Assembly (NCBI GenBank): GCA_022828595.1
Contig: JAKGHH010000002.1
Span: 87,264,076-87,328,075, forward strand
Direction of reading: 5' to 3'
Source of the DNA: Nelumbo lutea
Lineage: Eukaryota; Streptophyta; Magnoliopsida; Proteales; Nelumbonaceae
Length of the DNA: 64,000 bases
The notes below the pieces were generated by a model. That model saw only the letters and a program-made list of their open reading frames with translations, was not told the DNA's origin and did not search any database. Numbering within the stretch: position 1 is the stretch's first letter; every line of letters begins with the position of its first letter. The position numbers and the translations under genes are program-made. Of this stretch, positions 44,215-54,950 are shown piece after piece.

Positions 44215-45420
44215 GTAATAATAATAATAAATAAAATTCAAAAAAAAATCAAATACCATCATCAAAGATCCAAATTATCTAATTCATCAGAAATATCAAA
44301 TAATCAAGTATAAAAATTATCAAATTCATTAAATATCAAATATCAAAATTAAATCATCAAACTCATCAAATATCAAATCAAAATTAAATCATCAAATATC
44401 AAATATCAAATATCAAATATCAAATATCAAAATTCAAAATCAAAGATCAATTCATCAAATATCAAAGTCATCAAACTCATAAAATATCAAATATCAAAAT
44501 CAAAAATCATCAAATTCATCAAATATTAAAAAATAAAAATCAAATCATCAAACTCATCAAATTCATTAAATATCAAATTTATCAAAATCAAATCATCAAA
44601 TATCAAAGTCATCAAATCATCAAATATCAAACATATCAAAATTATCCAATTCATCAGATCATCAAATATCAAATATCAAATTCATCAAATATAAAAAAAT
44701 AAAATCAAATAATCAAATATCAAAGTTATCAAACTCATCTAAGTTATCAAATAAATTCACTAAATATCAAAAATCAAAATTGAATCATTAAAATACCAAA
44801 TTCATTAAAAATCAACAAATATCAAAGTTATCAAGTTCGAAATTATCAAATCAAATTCATCAAATATCGTAGTTATCAAATTCATCAAATAACAAACCTT
44901 GAAATTATCAAATTAAGGTCAACAAATATCAAAGTTATCAAGTTCGAAATTATCAAATCAAATTCATCAAATATCGTAGTTATCAAATTCATCAAATAAC
45001 AAACCTTGAAATTATCAAATTAAGGTCATCAAATATCAAAAGCATAAATGATCAAATTTTTCAAATATTAAAAATCAAATTTATCAAAGTAAATTAATCG
45101 GATTGTCAAATTAAATAAAAAAATCAAATATCCAAGTTACCAAAAATCGAGAATAAGACTCGTCAAATTTCAAAATTCATTAAATGGCAAAATTCAAAAT
45201 TAGGTTTTCCAAAGTTACAAGTATTCAAATCGTCAAATTCAAAATTATCAAATATAGTTAAGATAAAAATTATTAAAAGCAAAGAAGAAAAATAAAGAGT
45301 TAGGGTATCAAAAATCAAAGTCAATCCAATTGTCAAGTGAAATCAAATCATTAGACAACCAAACCAAATCAATGTATTGGGTATAAAAAAATAACCCATC
45401 ATTAGAAATCTTAAGATAAA
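44215..45420. repeat. ATCAAA-type low-complexity array, about 1.2 kb
   Basis: Irregular repetition of ATCAAATATCAAA, TCATCAAAT and AAATTATCAAAT on the plus strand. It is similar in style to 33770-34200 of the same element and is present again, with many small indels, at about 60890-62150. Confidence 0.9.
44821..45034. repeat. 107-bp tandem duplication within the array
   Basis: 44821-44927 is repeated from 44928 with no difference that I can see, and it contains the landmark AAGTTCGAAATTATCAAATC. It is a recent local duplication. Confidence 0.85.
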
Positions 45421-45720
45421 GCTGATATTAAAATTAAGTCAAGTGACCAAAGTTGCCCAAAAAAAAAAGAAACAAAAGAAGAAACAAACGAATCAATGAC
45501 TTCTTCTTGGATGACACCACTTTATTGTTTGTGTGATAGTTGCATTTGCCAACTGAGGCTTGGGATGGAACTATGCCTTCTAAGCAAGGGTATTGCACTA
45601 TATCAACTTTGACCTTGACCGAAATTCTAGTAGAAAAATTTCCTCCCCTAATCTCTTGTCCCACACAAAAACCTCTAAGTGTTATTTTTTCATTGTTGTT
45701 CAGTAGTTCACTACCTCAAA

Positions 45721-45734
45721 CAAAGAGGGGTAGC
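45721..45734 (+). other. Ogre polypurine tract
   Basis: CAAAGAGGGGTAGC lies directly before TGTTAACACCC. A G-rich tract ending next to a TGT...ACACCC LTR start is the usual 3' LTR junction of Ogre-like elements. Confidence 0.75.
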
Positions 45735-46102
45735 TGTTAACACCCAATTTCTGGTTGATACCTTCCTTAACCCATCTCCTACATTCCAGATGCCCGGTTA
45801 GACTACACCAATCACTTTAAAACATGTCAAAATCCTAAGAAACCAAATTTTATCCAAAATGACCATAAATCCATCGTTAAATCTACATGATTCCCCTTTG
45901 ATGGTCTTGATTATGCCACAACAACATACTTGATCCCTGTTCAAACTCCATCATGTGAAACAAAATCCTTAAACAACCAATCACACAAAATTTAAACCCT
46001 AAATTCTTGGATTTAGCCAATCATCTATCATAGATTTCATTTTGATGTGTCTAACACTACAATGCTACTCGAACCTAAAACCCGTTATTTGCACATACCT
46101 AG
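45735..46102 (+). repeat. Ogre 3' LTR, first 368 bp
   Basis: Starts TGTTAACACCCAATTT after the polypurine tract. It is interrupted at 46102/46103 by the Copia-2 5' LTR. The remaining LTR is not found in the window. The same piece recurs at 62493-62864. Confidence 0.75.
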
Positions 46103-47758
46103 TGTTAGACAATGTATGCCCTTATCTCTAATCAGATTGATGTACATTTTGACATTTATTTTAAATGTATAAAAGGACATAATTGATTCATGTTATATCT
46201 AATATGTTTTTGTATAATTATCCATAAACTAGATACTTATGAGACTCGTGTTAGTTTAGAATCTTCACAACTGTTGGATAGACCTGAGGAGGTTTATCCT
46301 ACCAAGGCTAACACTAATGTGCTGCCAAGTCAATTGGGGCAGCTTGTCTTAGCTGCCAAGGTTAGCTCGAAGCACATGTAGTGTGGGTTTGCTTAAAACT
46401 CTAAACCGGACCATTTTTTCGGTTATGCCCTAAACCATAGAGATAGATGGAAAAAATAGGAAAGTTAGACTTAACCCCTAGACTCGATTATGGTACTGCA
46501 CTAGGTGTTAGATCGGGCTGTCTTTGATATGCCAATCAATGAGATCCTTAGCGGGGGACAAAACTTGGGTATGTTGAGGCAGCCTGAGAATTCACCAAAC
46601 TGGGTGATAATAGTGACAGAATCAACCCCTTTGTCAAACAAAGTGAATGATCAGGGACAACACTTTCTCTGATAGAAACCTAAACTGCCGGCAGTTCAAG
46701 CCAATGAAGAGGTCCTCTCTTGTCGAGTAGTGTTTGATCATTATGGACTGAGAGGTTAAGTGTAAAACCATTTAGGGCTTATATACTTGATGGACTAATC
46801 TCACCTAAGACCATATTCCTTGGGCCTTCATAAAGTGGCTGGACCCAATGACCATTTATTGTAAATGTTGGGCCTGCTAAGAGCCCATATTGATGGGCTC
46901 AAGAGTTCATTGTGTTCAATAGTGAATTTGGCTAGGCCTTGTAACAGAGGCTAGGCGGAACCCATATGGCTTTTGTGAAGATCCATGTTAGGGTCCCACA
47001 CCATACAAAGAGAGTAAAGTCAGCCAACAATTAAAAGGGAAGTGAGCTTGATAACTTAATGGGATTAAACCCCTATTGAACTGGGTTAATGTAATTATAA
47101 ACATGGGCAAATCTGGGTTTAGATCTGCATTTGGATTAGCAAGAGAATAAGATAAGTCTTATCCACTTAAGAGTTCAAATCCAAATAAAGATTTGGATCA
47201 AAAAACTCTTTCCTAATAGGATTTAGAAGCTGATCTTGAAAGGTTATAAATAGAGGGCGAACTCCTTTAGTTTAACACTTTTTCTTAAATCAGTTCTTTC
47301 CTCTGTTCTAGTCGCCCTACCCTGTCCGATCTCTAGTCCTTAGACTTATCAAGATAAGATCTTGATTCTGATTTTTGCTAGAAAAAATCAGATCTGAATT
47401 TGTGCTCACCTCCCTTGCGTGATCCTTGCTGAAGGATTGCAGTTCTTGTTGAAGGACTACTTTGTTAATCCTGCTTCATCTCAAGTTGTGCCATCTTCAG
47501 TGGAGGTAGGATTTCATGACCTCTTTGGGTGTCAACACCACCTTTGGAAGCTATGTTTGTGGATTCCTTATCGGGTATAGCTCTCTATTTTTTTGGTTTC
47601 AAATCTGGTCCAGTTTGTCTCAAGAATGAACCTTGAAAAATATAGTTTTTCTAAAACTATGAATATGATTCCCGGAAGGGAGAAAGAAAATTTTTGAAAT
47701 TTCACCCAGTCACCTTACACGGTTCAGCCATGCATATGATGGATCTCCCTTCCCTTTA
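46103..47758 (+). repeat. Copia-2 5' LTR, 1656 bp
   Basis: Begins TGTTAGACAA and ends CCCTTTA (the final CA mutated to TA). The primer-binding site one base later shows that it is a 5' LTR. It belongs to the same family as 41826-43628. A TATA box lies at 47245-47252. Confidence 0.92.
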
Positions 47759-47759
47759 G

Positions 47760-47772
47760 TGGTATCAGAGCC
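47760..47772 (+). other. Copia-2 primer-binding site (initiator Met tRNA)
   Basis: TGGTATCAGAGCC, a perfect complement to the 3' end of plant initiator Met tRNA. Confidence 0.95.
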
Positions 47773-48091
47773 AGGTTCAAGTCTTAAACCAAATTTAGAC
47801 CAGATCTGAAGCTGCGCAAATGGGCAGAAACTGTTCTACCCGAATTGCGCAAACTGATAATTTTCTAAGAATTCGATTCTTAGTTTTGGGGATATGATCT
47901 GAAAATTAATTCTTTATTATTCTATTATAATTATGGAATGGTTATGTGATTATTTCTTGAATATTTCGATTGTCTGTGTGGTGGAGATCGAAATATTTTA
48001 TGGCGCCAAGATCTACATACCCTGCATTCTTTTTTTTTTTTTTGGTATGTAAATATTTTTTTTTATTTTTTAGACAAAATGTATAGGATTC
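47773..48091 (+). other. Copia-2 leader remnant
   Basis: About 320 bp of non-coding leader after the primer site, ending in T-rich sequence where the Athila-C LTR begins. The rest of Copia-2 is not in the window on this side. Confidence 0.75.
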
Positions 48092-49573
48092 TGATGACAA
48101 TGAAAATTATCATATTTTTATCCCTTAATATTCAATCTTTTATACTTATTTAGTGCCTAATTGAAATCACTATTCTTGCATTTTGATTTAGGGCACGAAA
48201 GAAGGCGTTAGGTGAAAAAACAAGGCTAATTAGGTAATTTTGCATAGTTTCGGTGCCGTGTGGTAATTTGGGCATAACTCTCCCATCCGAACTCCGATTG
48301 ATATGATTCAAGATGAATTGGAAAGATAATTTAAACCTCTACAACTTTCATGTTTTGAGTGTTATAGATTCAACCTGCATCAAGGTCAAAATCGGACCCG
48401 AATTCTAAGTAACTCATAGAGAAGCCCAGTTCACAGAGAAGCCTTGCAGCGGCCCAAATCATTAAGGAAGCCCAATACGAATTTAGCATACAAGAATAAG
48501 AATCATCAAAGAGTCCTATCAGATTCAATTTTCTGTTGTATTTCTAGAAAGATAAGAGAGATTAAAATTACCAATTAAGAGATAGGAGTAGATTAGATCT
48601 AATCTAGGCATTATCTATTAGAGAACTGAACTCCCAATGGAGAAAGAACTCCTAAGAGGAGCAGGAGACAACTCCCTCCTAAGTCTATATAAAGGGGGCA
48701 GACTAGCACCCAAGGGGCATCAAATATCATCCAAGAGCTTCAACCTTCGAAGGGAGCAATCAGCAACCAAGGAGGAAGAAATAGAATTCTCCCCCCCCCC
48801 CTCATCTGGAAGCTGCAATTTCTACATGAAGTGTGTGTATGCTTTTATTTTCTGGTTGAAAGATTAGGGAAACTTTGATTCTATAAACATTGTGAGATCC
48901 AATTGATTTTTATTTCAATTTATTGTTTATGAGTATTCATATGTTTTTTGCGATTTCCTGTGAAGATTATTTTTATTGATTAAATAAGAAGGATCCCTTG
49001 CTCATTCAATGAGAATAATCTATGGCCGATTGAACCTCTAATTTCGTATATGATTGTTAGGTTTAATCATGGTGGCAACTAACATAAATGATTATAGACA
49101 AGTTTTCAATTTATATTAGGAAGATATATGATCTAGTTTAAATGGTCCGAGCTTGTGAGATCGTTGACCAGAATTGGATCTCTCCCCTCTTAATGCTATT
49201 AATAGATTAAATCCTAAGAGTTTGTTTAGGACTGTCTATTAATAAGAGAAGCAATCAAAGAGCTTGTTTAGGTTGCCAAATAATATGAGTAGAGGCTAGT
49301 CGTTAGAGCTTGTTAATGGTTATAACCAATTTATTCGTAAACATATGAATTTATCCTTGCGTCGATGATCAATGATAAGAAACAAGACTGAACTTGTCCC
49401 TTCAATTTATTTTATTTTATTTATTTTCCTTGCTTTTATAACAACCCCCCATTTTCTTTTCTCTTGGAAATAAATCCACCCAGTCCCTGTGGAGACGACC
49501 TTGCTCATCACTATCTACAAAAATATTTAATTTGAGCAGGACATTTATCTTTGGTCGGATTTGACACCCACCA
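48092..49573 (+). repeat. Athila-C 5' LTR, 1482 bp
   Basis: Begins TGATGACAAT and ends ACCCACCA. It differs clearly from the Athila-A/B LTRs but shares the layout: an early GGCGTTAGG block, a TATA box at 48686-48693, and a 3' end just before the primer site. The reversed fragment at 8370-9350 is closest to this subfamily. Confidence 0.88.
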
Positions 49574-49578
49574 AATTT

Positions 49579-49596
49579 TGGTGTTGTTGTTGGGGA
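49579..49596 (+). other. Athila-C primer-binding site, all cytosines converted
   Basis: TGGTGTTGTTGTTGGGGA. Compared with TGGCGCCGTTGCCGGGGA it differs at five positions, and these are all five cytosines, each now T. Annealing to tRNA-Asp would depend on G-U pairs. Confidence 0.85.
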
Positions 49597-49635
49597 TTGG
49601 TGTCCTAAGTAGATTTATTCCCTTTTGCTTGGTTT

Positions 49636-50948
49636 ATGCCTCGCACTTCTCGAGTAGGTGAACTCTAGTACGATCCCGAGATCGAAAACACAGTTTGCCA
49701 TTCAAGAAAGGAAGCCAAACAACGTCGCAACCAATCAGCATCACTCCCATTTCCCGGGGTGAAGTCGGCTGCAGAACTCGTCAAGCCATCTAACCACCCT
49801 GAAAAAGAAACCATGGCCAACAAGAGAACTCTTAGAGAGCTAGCCACACCAGATCTGCACCAACAGCCACTCAACATCGAATATGCAGATCTAACAGTAC
49901 CCTTCGAACTAAAATCTGGTCTTATTCACTTACTTCCTACTTTTCATGGACTTTCAGGTGAAGATCCCCACAAACATCTAAAAGAATTCCATGCAATCTA
50001 CTTGAGCATGAAACCTCAAGGTGTTACCAAGGAGCAAATCAAGCTGCGTGCCTTTCCTTTCTCATTAGCTGATAAAGCTAAGGATTGGCTTTACTACTTA
50101 CCCTCCGGTTCTATCACCACATGGAACGAGATGAAAAAGAAATTTCTTGAAAAGTTCTTCCCTGCCTCCCGAGTTGTTAACATCAGAAAGGAAATCTACG
50201 GGATAAGACAATTCAGCGGAGAAACTCTCTATGAGTACTGGGAGAGATTTAAGCAACTCTGTGTTAGCTGTCCGCAACATCAGATTCCAGACCAGCTCCT
50301 TATCCAATATTTCTACGAAGGACTATTGCCAATGGATAGAAGTATGATTGATGCAGCAAGCGGAGTTGTGCTGGTGAATAAAACTCCTACTCAAGAAAGA
50401 GAATTAATCTCAAACATGGCAGCCAATGCACAGCAGTTTGGCAACAGACAAGAGCCCATTCCAAGGAGGGTCAGTGAAGTAAGTATTTCTTCCATTCGTC
50501 AAAGATTAGATACCCTCACCTCTCTTATGGAAAAATTGGTAATAGGCCATCTACAGCAGGTAAAGACTTGTGGCATTTGTTCAACTATGGGTCATCCTAC
50601 CGACATGTGCCCTACACTTTAAGATGAACCCTATGAATAAGCCAATGTTGTTGGAGGGTTCCCTCATAGGAGATACGGTCCCTATTCAAATATTTACAAT
50701 GCAGGATGGAGGGATCATCCTAACCTTAGCTACAAAGCCAAGCCCTTCAGCTTCCAACAATAATATCAGTCTATACCACCAGCTCCACAATATTCATCGT
50801 CTAACCCATGTATGTCTAGATGAAATTGTTAAAGCACTTACAACTAAAACCCAACAATTTCAACAGGAGACAAGGATAAGCATCCAAAACCTGGAGAATC
50901 AGTTCAGCCGATTGGCAACTGCTATGAATCGATTAGAATCTCAAGGAT
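49636..50948 (+). pseudogene. Athila-C gag
   Basis: The family start is at 49636 (MPRTSRVGEL) followed by a TAG. From 49759 there are 287 open codons, the longest gag frame in the window. Blocks: LRELATPDLHQQPLNIEYAD, FHGLSGEDPHKHLKEFHAIY, DKAKDWLYYLPSGSITTWNE, KFFPASRVVNIRKEIYGIRQ, LLIQYFYEGLLPMDRSMIDA, and a zinc knuckle CGICSTMGHPTDMC near 50570-50612. Three later stops are TAA at Gln-like positions, and a one-base loss near 50815 shifts the VKALTTKTQQFQQETRISIQ segment. Athila-D cuts it at 50948. Confidence 0.9.
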
Positions 50949-52548
50949 TGATGTGTTGCTCATTGTGACACTAGCAAGTGCACTAGCCGTTCAAGTAATA
51001 AAGTAGAGAGTGAAGTATCGTTTCCCACGAGGATTTAGGAAACAATTACCAATACTAAATTGAGCACTTCTTATCTGATCAACAAATAAATCAAAACTCT
51101 AATGAAAGCTAAGAAATCCTAAATTAAAATCTATCTAAATCATTGGTCCAATTGCCTTCAAATCAGGTTAGAAGAGTAAGCAGTAAATGTCAATCTCAGA
51201 ATTCAGCAATCTATCAATTTGGATCATTCGAATGAATCATGATTGAGCCTTGGTTTGGTGAAACCCCAATGTCATGAACAGCCTCTCTCAAGCGCATGTT
51301 CATCCTATGCATGAGTGACGGTTCTTCTATCTCTAGCAAGAATCTAATCCCCATGCATGCATTTCTTCAAACACTTCTAAGGCATCAATTCAAATCTGAA
51401 TTGATCACCAACTGAATTGTGAAAGTTATCTCTAACCTTGCACTCAATTCAGTTCTTGAATAGTAGATCTGAATTCCTAGAGTCTCTCTCAAGCACTCTA
51501 GGAATTCCAAGCTGTAGATTAATTCGCCCAATCTGAAAATTGCAGATCTGAATTCTCTTTCAAGCAATTCAGATCTTGCAATCTCAGATCTGAGAATTCA
51601 GATCTGAGTTTTGAAGGTTAGTTGGCCGAATTAATCTACAATCACACCCTTATTCAAGAAACTTCAAGTACAATGCATGACCATTTGAATGAATCAAAAA
51701 GAATTAGATTGCTGAACTGAAATTTTACAAGCTGAAATACATCAAGGAAGAATGGAAACAAGGAGAAAGAAGAAAGAACATATAACTAAGAAACTGAATT
51801 CAAACCAAAAGAGAATGAAACTACAAATGATTTATTACAAAAGATCTTTGAATCACAAACCCTCAATTCGAACTCACCTTCTTCTTCTAGCTTGCTTGTC
51901 TTGAACTTCCTTCAGCCCTTCTTCTTCTTCTTCCTTGCGCCTAGCCTTCTTCTCTTCTCTTCTCTCAAGGTGGCCGAACCTCTAAGAGTGGGAGAGCCTT
52001 CCTCTCAAGCAATTGAACAACTTTCTCCCCTCCTAGAGGCCTCCTTATATAGTTTTTCAAGGGGGCTCTTGCCCCTTCTTGAAGCCTCTAGAATGGGGTG
52101 TATTACACCCCTCCTGAACCTTCTAGAGTGCTCCCTCCTTCTCTTCAAGAAACTCCTAGAAGTTGCCGCCCCTAGCTCCCTTTGGGCTGCTATTTGGGCT
52201 ACAACTTAGCTTGTTTTTGAGCTCATGTGGGCTATACTCTAGGCTGATATTTGGGCTAAAAATGGGCTGGGCCAAAATTTCCTTCTTGCTAGGCTTCTTC
52301 CCTTGGATTTTCCAAAGAGTTTCACTTGCTCTTCTTGAGCCGAATGAAATTCTCTTGCTCTCATGGCTGGGCCGGGCTGATCTTGATAAATTTTGGGTTT
52401 TCTTTTCTTGCTTTTGCCTTCTTTTTGTTGATTTGGCTCCCCTAAAATCTTTCTTGCAATCAAGCTAAAATAGGGCAAAATTTAATTAAACCATCATAAA
52501 ATTTCATGCAAAAACCTCATAAAATATAGATAAATTGTAGGTTCATCA
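50949..52548 (-). repeat. Athila-D 3' LTR, 1600 bp
   Basis: On the minus strand it begins TGATGAACCT, two bases after the polypurine tract, and ends AACACATCA. TATATAA lies on the minus strand at 52045-52051. It is a different LTR subfamily from Athila-A, B and C but has the same TGATG...CATCA ends. Confidence 0.92.
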
Positions 52549-52550
52549 AA

Positions 52551-52588
52551 TACCCCCACACTTAAGCTTTTGCTTGTCCTCAAGCAAA
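52551..52588 (-). other. Terminal hairpin and 3' polypurine tract (Athila-D)
   Basis: On the minus strand, TTTGCTTG and CAAGCAAA form a perfect 8-bp stem around AGGA (52569-52588), followed by TTAAGTGTGGGGGTA (52565-52551) next to the LTR. Compared with Athila-A, two stem positions change on both arms and pairing is kept. Confidence 0.8.
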
Positions 52589-52932
52589 GACATCAGCCAT
52601 AAACTTAACATTCCCCCCTTCTGTTCTCACCATTTACCTGGTGAACTTTTTAAGATAGAAATGCATTGAGTAGTCGGGGAACTTTTGTAAGTGCTCAACT
52701 CTTAATCTTGTAAATTACCATTTAAGATATGTATCAGATCCGAGGAAATGAGAATATGAATTTCATCATAGTCTAGCCTTCACTCCTAATTCATATATAA
52801 ATCAGCTCCTTAATTGTCAAGGTTAATAATCAAATTTCACTAAGTTTCACATCTGTAACTAAATCTCAATGAGAGTTCAATTTTAGAGTGTCCCTTTGAA
52901 CCTCGGTTGTCACCACAATTACTTATTTCTAA

Positions 52933-53093
52933 GGGTGAGTGCATCTTATGCTCCATCTCACCCTTTTTATTTTTTTTTTTTCGGTGTGAGTGCATTTTAT
53001 GCTCCATCTCACACTTTTCTCTCTCTTTTACTTTTCTCTTTTTTTTTTTTTTTTTTTTTTGGTGTGAGTGCATCTTATGCTCCATCTCACACC
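52933..53093 (-). other. Three bulged hairpins in Athila-D 3' untranslated region
   Basis: Units at 53061-53093, 52984-53014 and 52933-52963, read on the minus strand. Outer stems are GGTGTGAG/CTCACACC, GTGTGAG/CTCACAC and GGGTGAG/CTCACCC. The inner part is the same as in Athila-A (bulge ATGGA, stem GCAT/ATGC, loop AAG or AAA). Long A-runs separate the units on the sense strand. Confidence 0.75.
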
Positions 53094-53547
53094 GGTCACT
53101 TACTTGAGGTAGGACTCATGTTCTAAGCTGCTAGTTTTACTATTCAGCTCAAAATAGCGGAGTCAATTTGGGCTTTTGTCCTTCTTTGCAATTATTGAAC
53201 CTCAAGAATCAGCACTTCAGATGTGCACTAGCTCTCTTGACCATTAACCATGAAATCAAGGGCTTCCATACACATGAAGATAGTTAGGGCTAGTCATGCT
53301 GAAAAGCATATTCAGCTCCCCTTTTCTCATGCATAAATCAAATTGGGTCATTCACAAGAATAAAAACTTAACAAGTACATCAGTCTCCCTCAACTCATTG
53401 AATTCCTTCTTAAAAAAAATCATCAAATAAATAGTAATGAACTTGAGGGGTTCCAGTCTTTTTTTTAGGTTATGTCATTGCCTGCATATGTGTGTTGGGG
53501 TGCATGAGGTGCATGGTTTCAACCCCCATACCCTAGCCTCGGGCTCA

Positions 53548-53585
53548 CTCCCCCACACTTAAGATGAACATTGTCCTCAATGTTC
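53548..53585 (-). other. Upstream hairpin plus internal polypurine-tract-like module (Athila-D)
   Basis: On the minus strand, GAACATTG and CAATGTTC form a perfect 8-bp stem around AGGA (53566-53585), followed closely by TTAAGTGTGGGGGAG (53562-53548). It lies 0.17-0.2 kb after the pol stop and about 1.0 kb from the terminal module. Confidence 0.7.
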
Positions 53586-53756
53586 GTAGTGTTAGGGAGT
53601 CACACTTGCTAGAGCAAACTGAAGAAAAGAAAATGATGAACTGAGTCCTTAAAGAATTGGAATTTTGAGAAAAAGATCTTTATTTTACTAACTAATATTC
53701 TGAAAAGATAAATGACAAAAAGATTCATTAACTTGTTCATGAGCAAGCATAAGAGA

Positions 53757-54950
53757 TTATTGGTTATCTAGATAAACAGTGGATGGAGGGGGTACAGTAC
53801 TGCCCATTAAATATGGTTTCAGGCGCTGAACATGGGGAAAAACCTGTGAAATGGTAAAGGGTCCAGACCACCTGGATCTCAGCTTACCTGGAAACAAGTG
53901 GAGACGGGAATTATATAACAATACCTGTTGGCCTACATAAAAGTCCCGTCTCAGCAAGTTCTTATCATGCCATTTTTTTATTCTTTCTTTATAAACTTTG
54001 GCATTCTCATAGGTGGTAAGTCTGAATTCATCCAATTCATTCAATTGCAACCGCCTTTTAGCCCCTATGGCCTGAATGTCAAAATTTAAGAATTTAAGAG
54101 CCCAATAGGCCTTGTGTTCCAATTCAACTGGTAAATGGCATGCTTTACCAAAGACCAATCTGTAGGGGGACATGCCAATGGGTGTCTTAAATGCAGTTCT
54201 GTATGCCCATAATGCATCATCTAATTTGATGGACCAATCTTTTCTAGCGGATGCTACGGTCTTTTCCAGAATTCTTTTGAGTTCCCTGTTAGCCAACTCC
54301 ACTTGGCCACTGGTTTGAGGGTGATAAGGGGTAGCTAATTTATGTGTAATTCCATATTTCTGCATTAACCTCTCAAATTGGCTATTGCAGAAGTGAGTTC
54401 CCCTATCACTAATTATAGCTCGCGGAGTGCCAAATCGGGAGAATAGCGTCTTTAGGAAGTGGACCACCCTTCTGGAGTCATTTGTGGGTAAAGCCATGGC
54501 TTCTACCCATTTGGATACATAGTCAACTGCAACGAGGATGTACTTATTCCCAAAAGAATTCGGGAAAGGTCCCATGAAATCTATACCCCAAACATCAAAG
54601 ATTTCATAGATTAAAATATTGGAAAGGGGCATTTCATTCCATCGGGAAATGTTTCCCGATCTTTGGCATTTGTCACATGTGGACACATACCGATGGGCAT
54701 CTTTGAAGAGTGTGGGCCAATAAAAACCTGATTGCAAAAAACCTTGGCTGCCAGTGCGACTAGCTCCAAAATGACCTCCTGCTTCTTTATCATGACAAAA
54801 TTGGAGTACCGACTCCATCTCCTCCTCGGGGACACATCTCCTTATGATCTGATCTGCACACAATTTATACAAAAAGGGTTCCTCCCACAGATAGTATTTT
54901 ACATTAGAAAAGAATTTCTTTTTCTGTTTATATTATAGGTTAGGAGGAAT
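53757..54950 (-). pseudogene. Athila-D integrase
   Basis: From 54872 to 53757 a 371-codon frame is open. The zinc finger shows [12 protein letters not shown] and [10 protein letters not shown]. The catalytic core shows [14 protein letters not shown] (first Asp), [33 protein letters not shown] (second Asp) and [20 protein letters not shown] (Glu). [20 protein letters not shown] and the C-terminal [32 protein letters not shown] follow, and the frame ends near 53757. All catalytic residues appear present, so the domain itself may be intact. A stop near 54930-54935 separates it from RNase H. It is still part of a broken polyprotein. Confidence 0.92.

Larger units (their letters stand above)
43629..45734 (+). 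other. Ogre 3' untranslated region, second part
   Basis: Non-coding sequence from the Copia LTR to the Ogre polypurine tract. 43629-44210 is mixed sequence with an A-rich run near 43910-43960. 44215-45420 is ATCAAA-rich, including a 107-bp direct duplication. 45430-45720 is more complex sequence just upstream of the tract. No protein is recognised. Confidence 0.7.
31307..46102 (+). mobile_element. Ogre-type Tat retrotransposon, decayed, 5' LTR missing
   Basis: Order: short tandem repeats, an ORF1-like region, an AT-rich spacer, gag, protease, a putative intron, RT/RNase H, a second RNase H, integrase, a long AT-rich 3' region, polypurine tract, and the first 368 bp of the 3' LTR (45735-46102). 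An ORF before gag and an intron between protease and RT are the described hallmarks of Ogre elements. The element is cut on the left by a Copia fragment, entered by a Copia LTR (41826-43628), and its 3' LTR is interrupted by Copia-2 at 46103. Many stops and shifts are present throughout. Confidence 0.82.
48092..50948 (+). mobile_element. Athila-C, 5' LTR and gag, interrupted by Athila-D
   Basis: It has a complete 5' LTR, a fully C-depleted primer site and a largely open gag. At 50948/50949 the gag is broken by the 3' LTR of the oppositely oriented Athila-D. The remainder of Athila-C would lie beyond Athila-D but is not seen; the 100-N gap intervenes. Confidence 0.88.
52549..53756 (-). other. 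Athila-D 3' untranslated region
   Basis: Non-coding region between pol and the LTR. Reading the minus strand from pol: an upstream hairpin and polypurine module (53548-53585), mixed sequence, three bulged hairpins separated by A-runs (53093-52933), more mixed sequence, and the terminal hairpin and polypurine tract (52588-52551). There is no env-like frame. The architecture matches Athila-A although the intervening sequence differs. Confidence 0.8.

Noticed and set aside
44215..45420. CRISPR-like regular array suspected from repeated ATCAAATATC words
   Set aside because: Repeats are short, irregular and without unique spacers, in a plant nuclear retrotransposon. It is low-complexity DNA.
46103..47758. 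41826-43628 and 46103-47758 as the two LTRs of one short element
   Set aside because: The primer-binding site follows the second LTR, not the first, and the sequence between them is the Ogre 3' region, polypurine tract and LTR start.
53039..53061. Long T-run as a transcription terminator or poly(A) tail of a processed gene
   Set aside because: It lies between hairpin units of the Athila-D 3' region; no gene-derived sequence or target duplication is next to it. On the sense strand it is an A-rich spacer.
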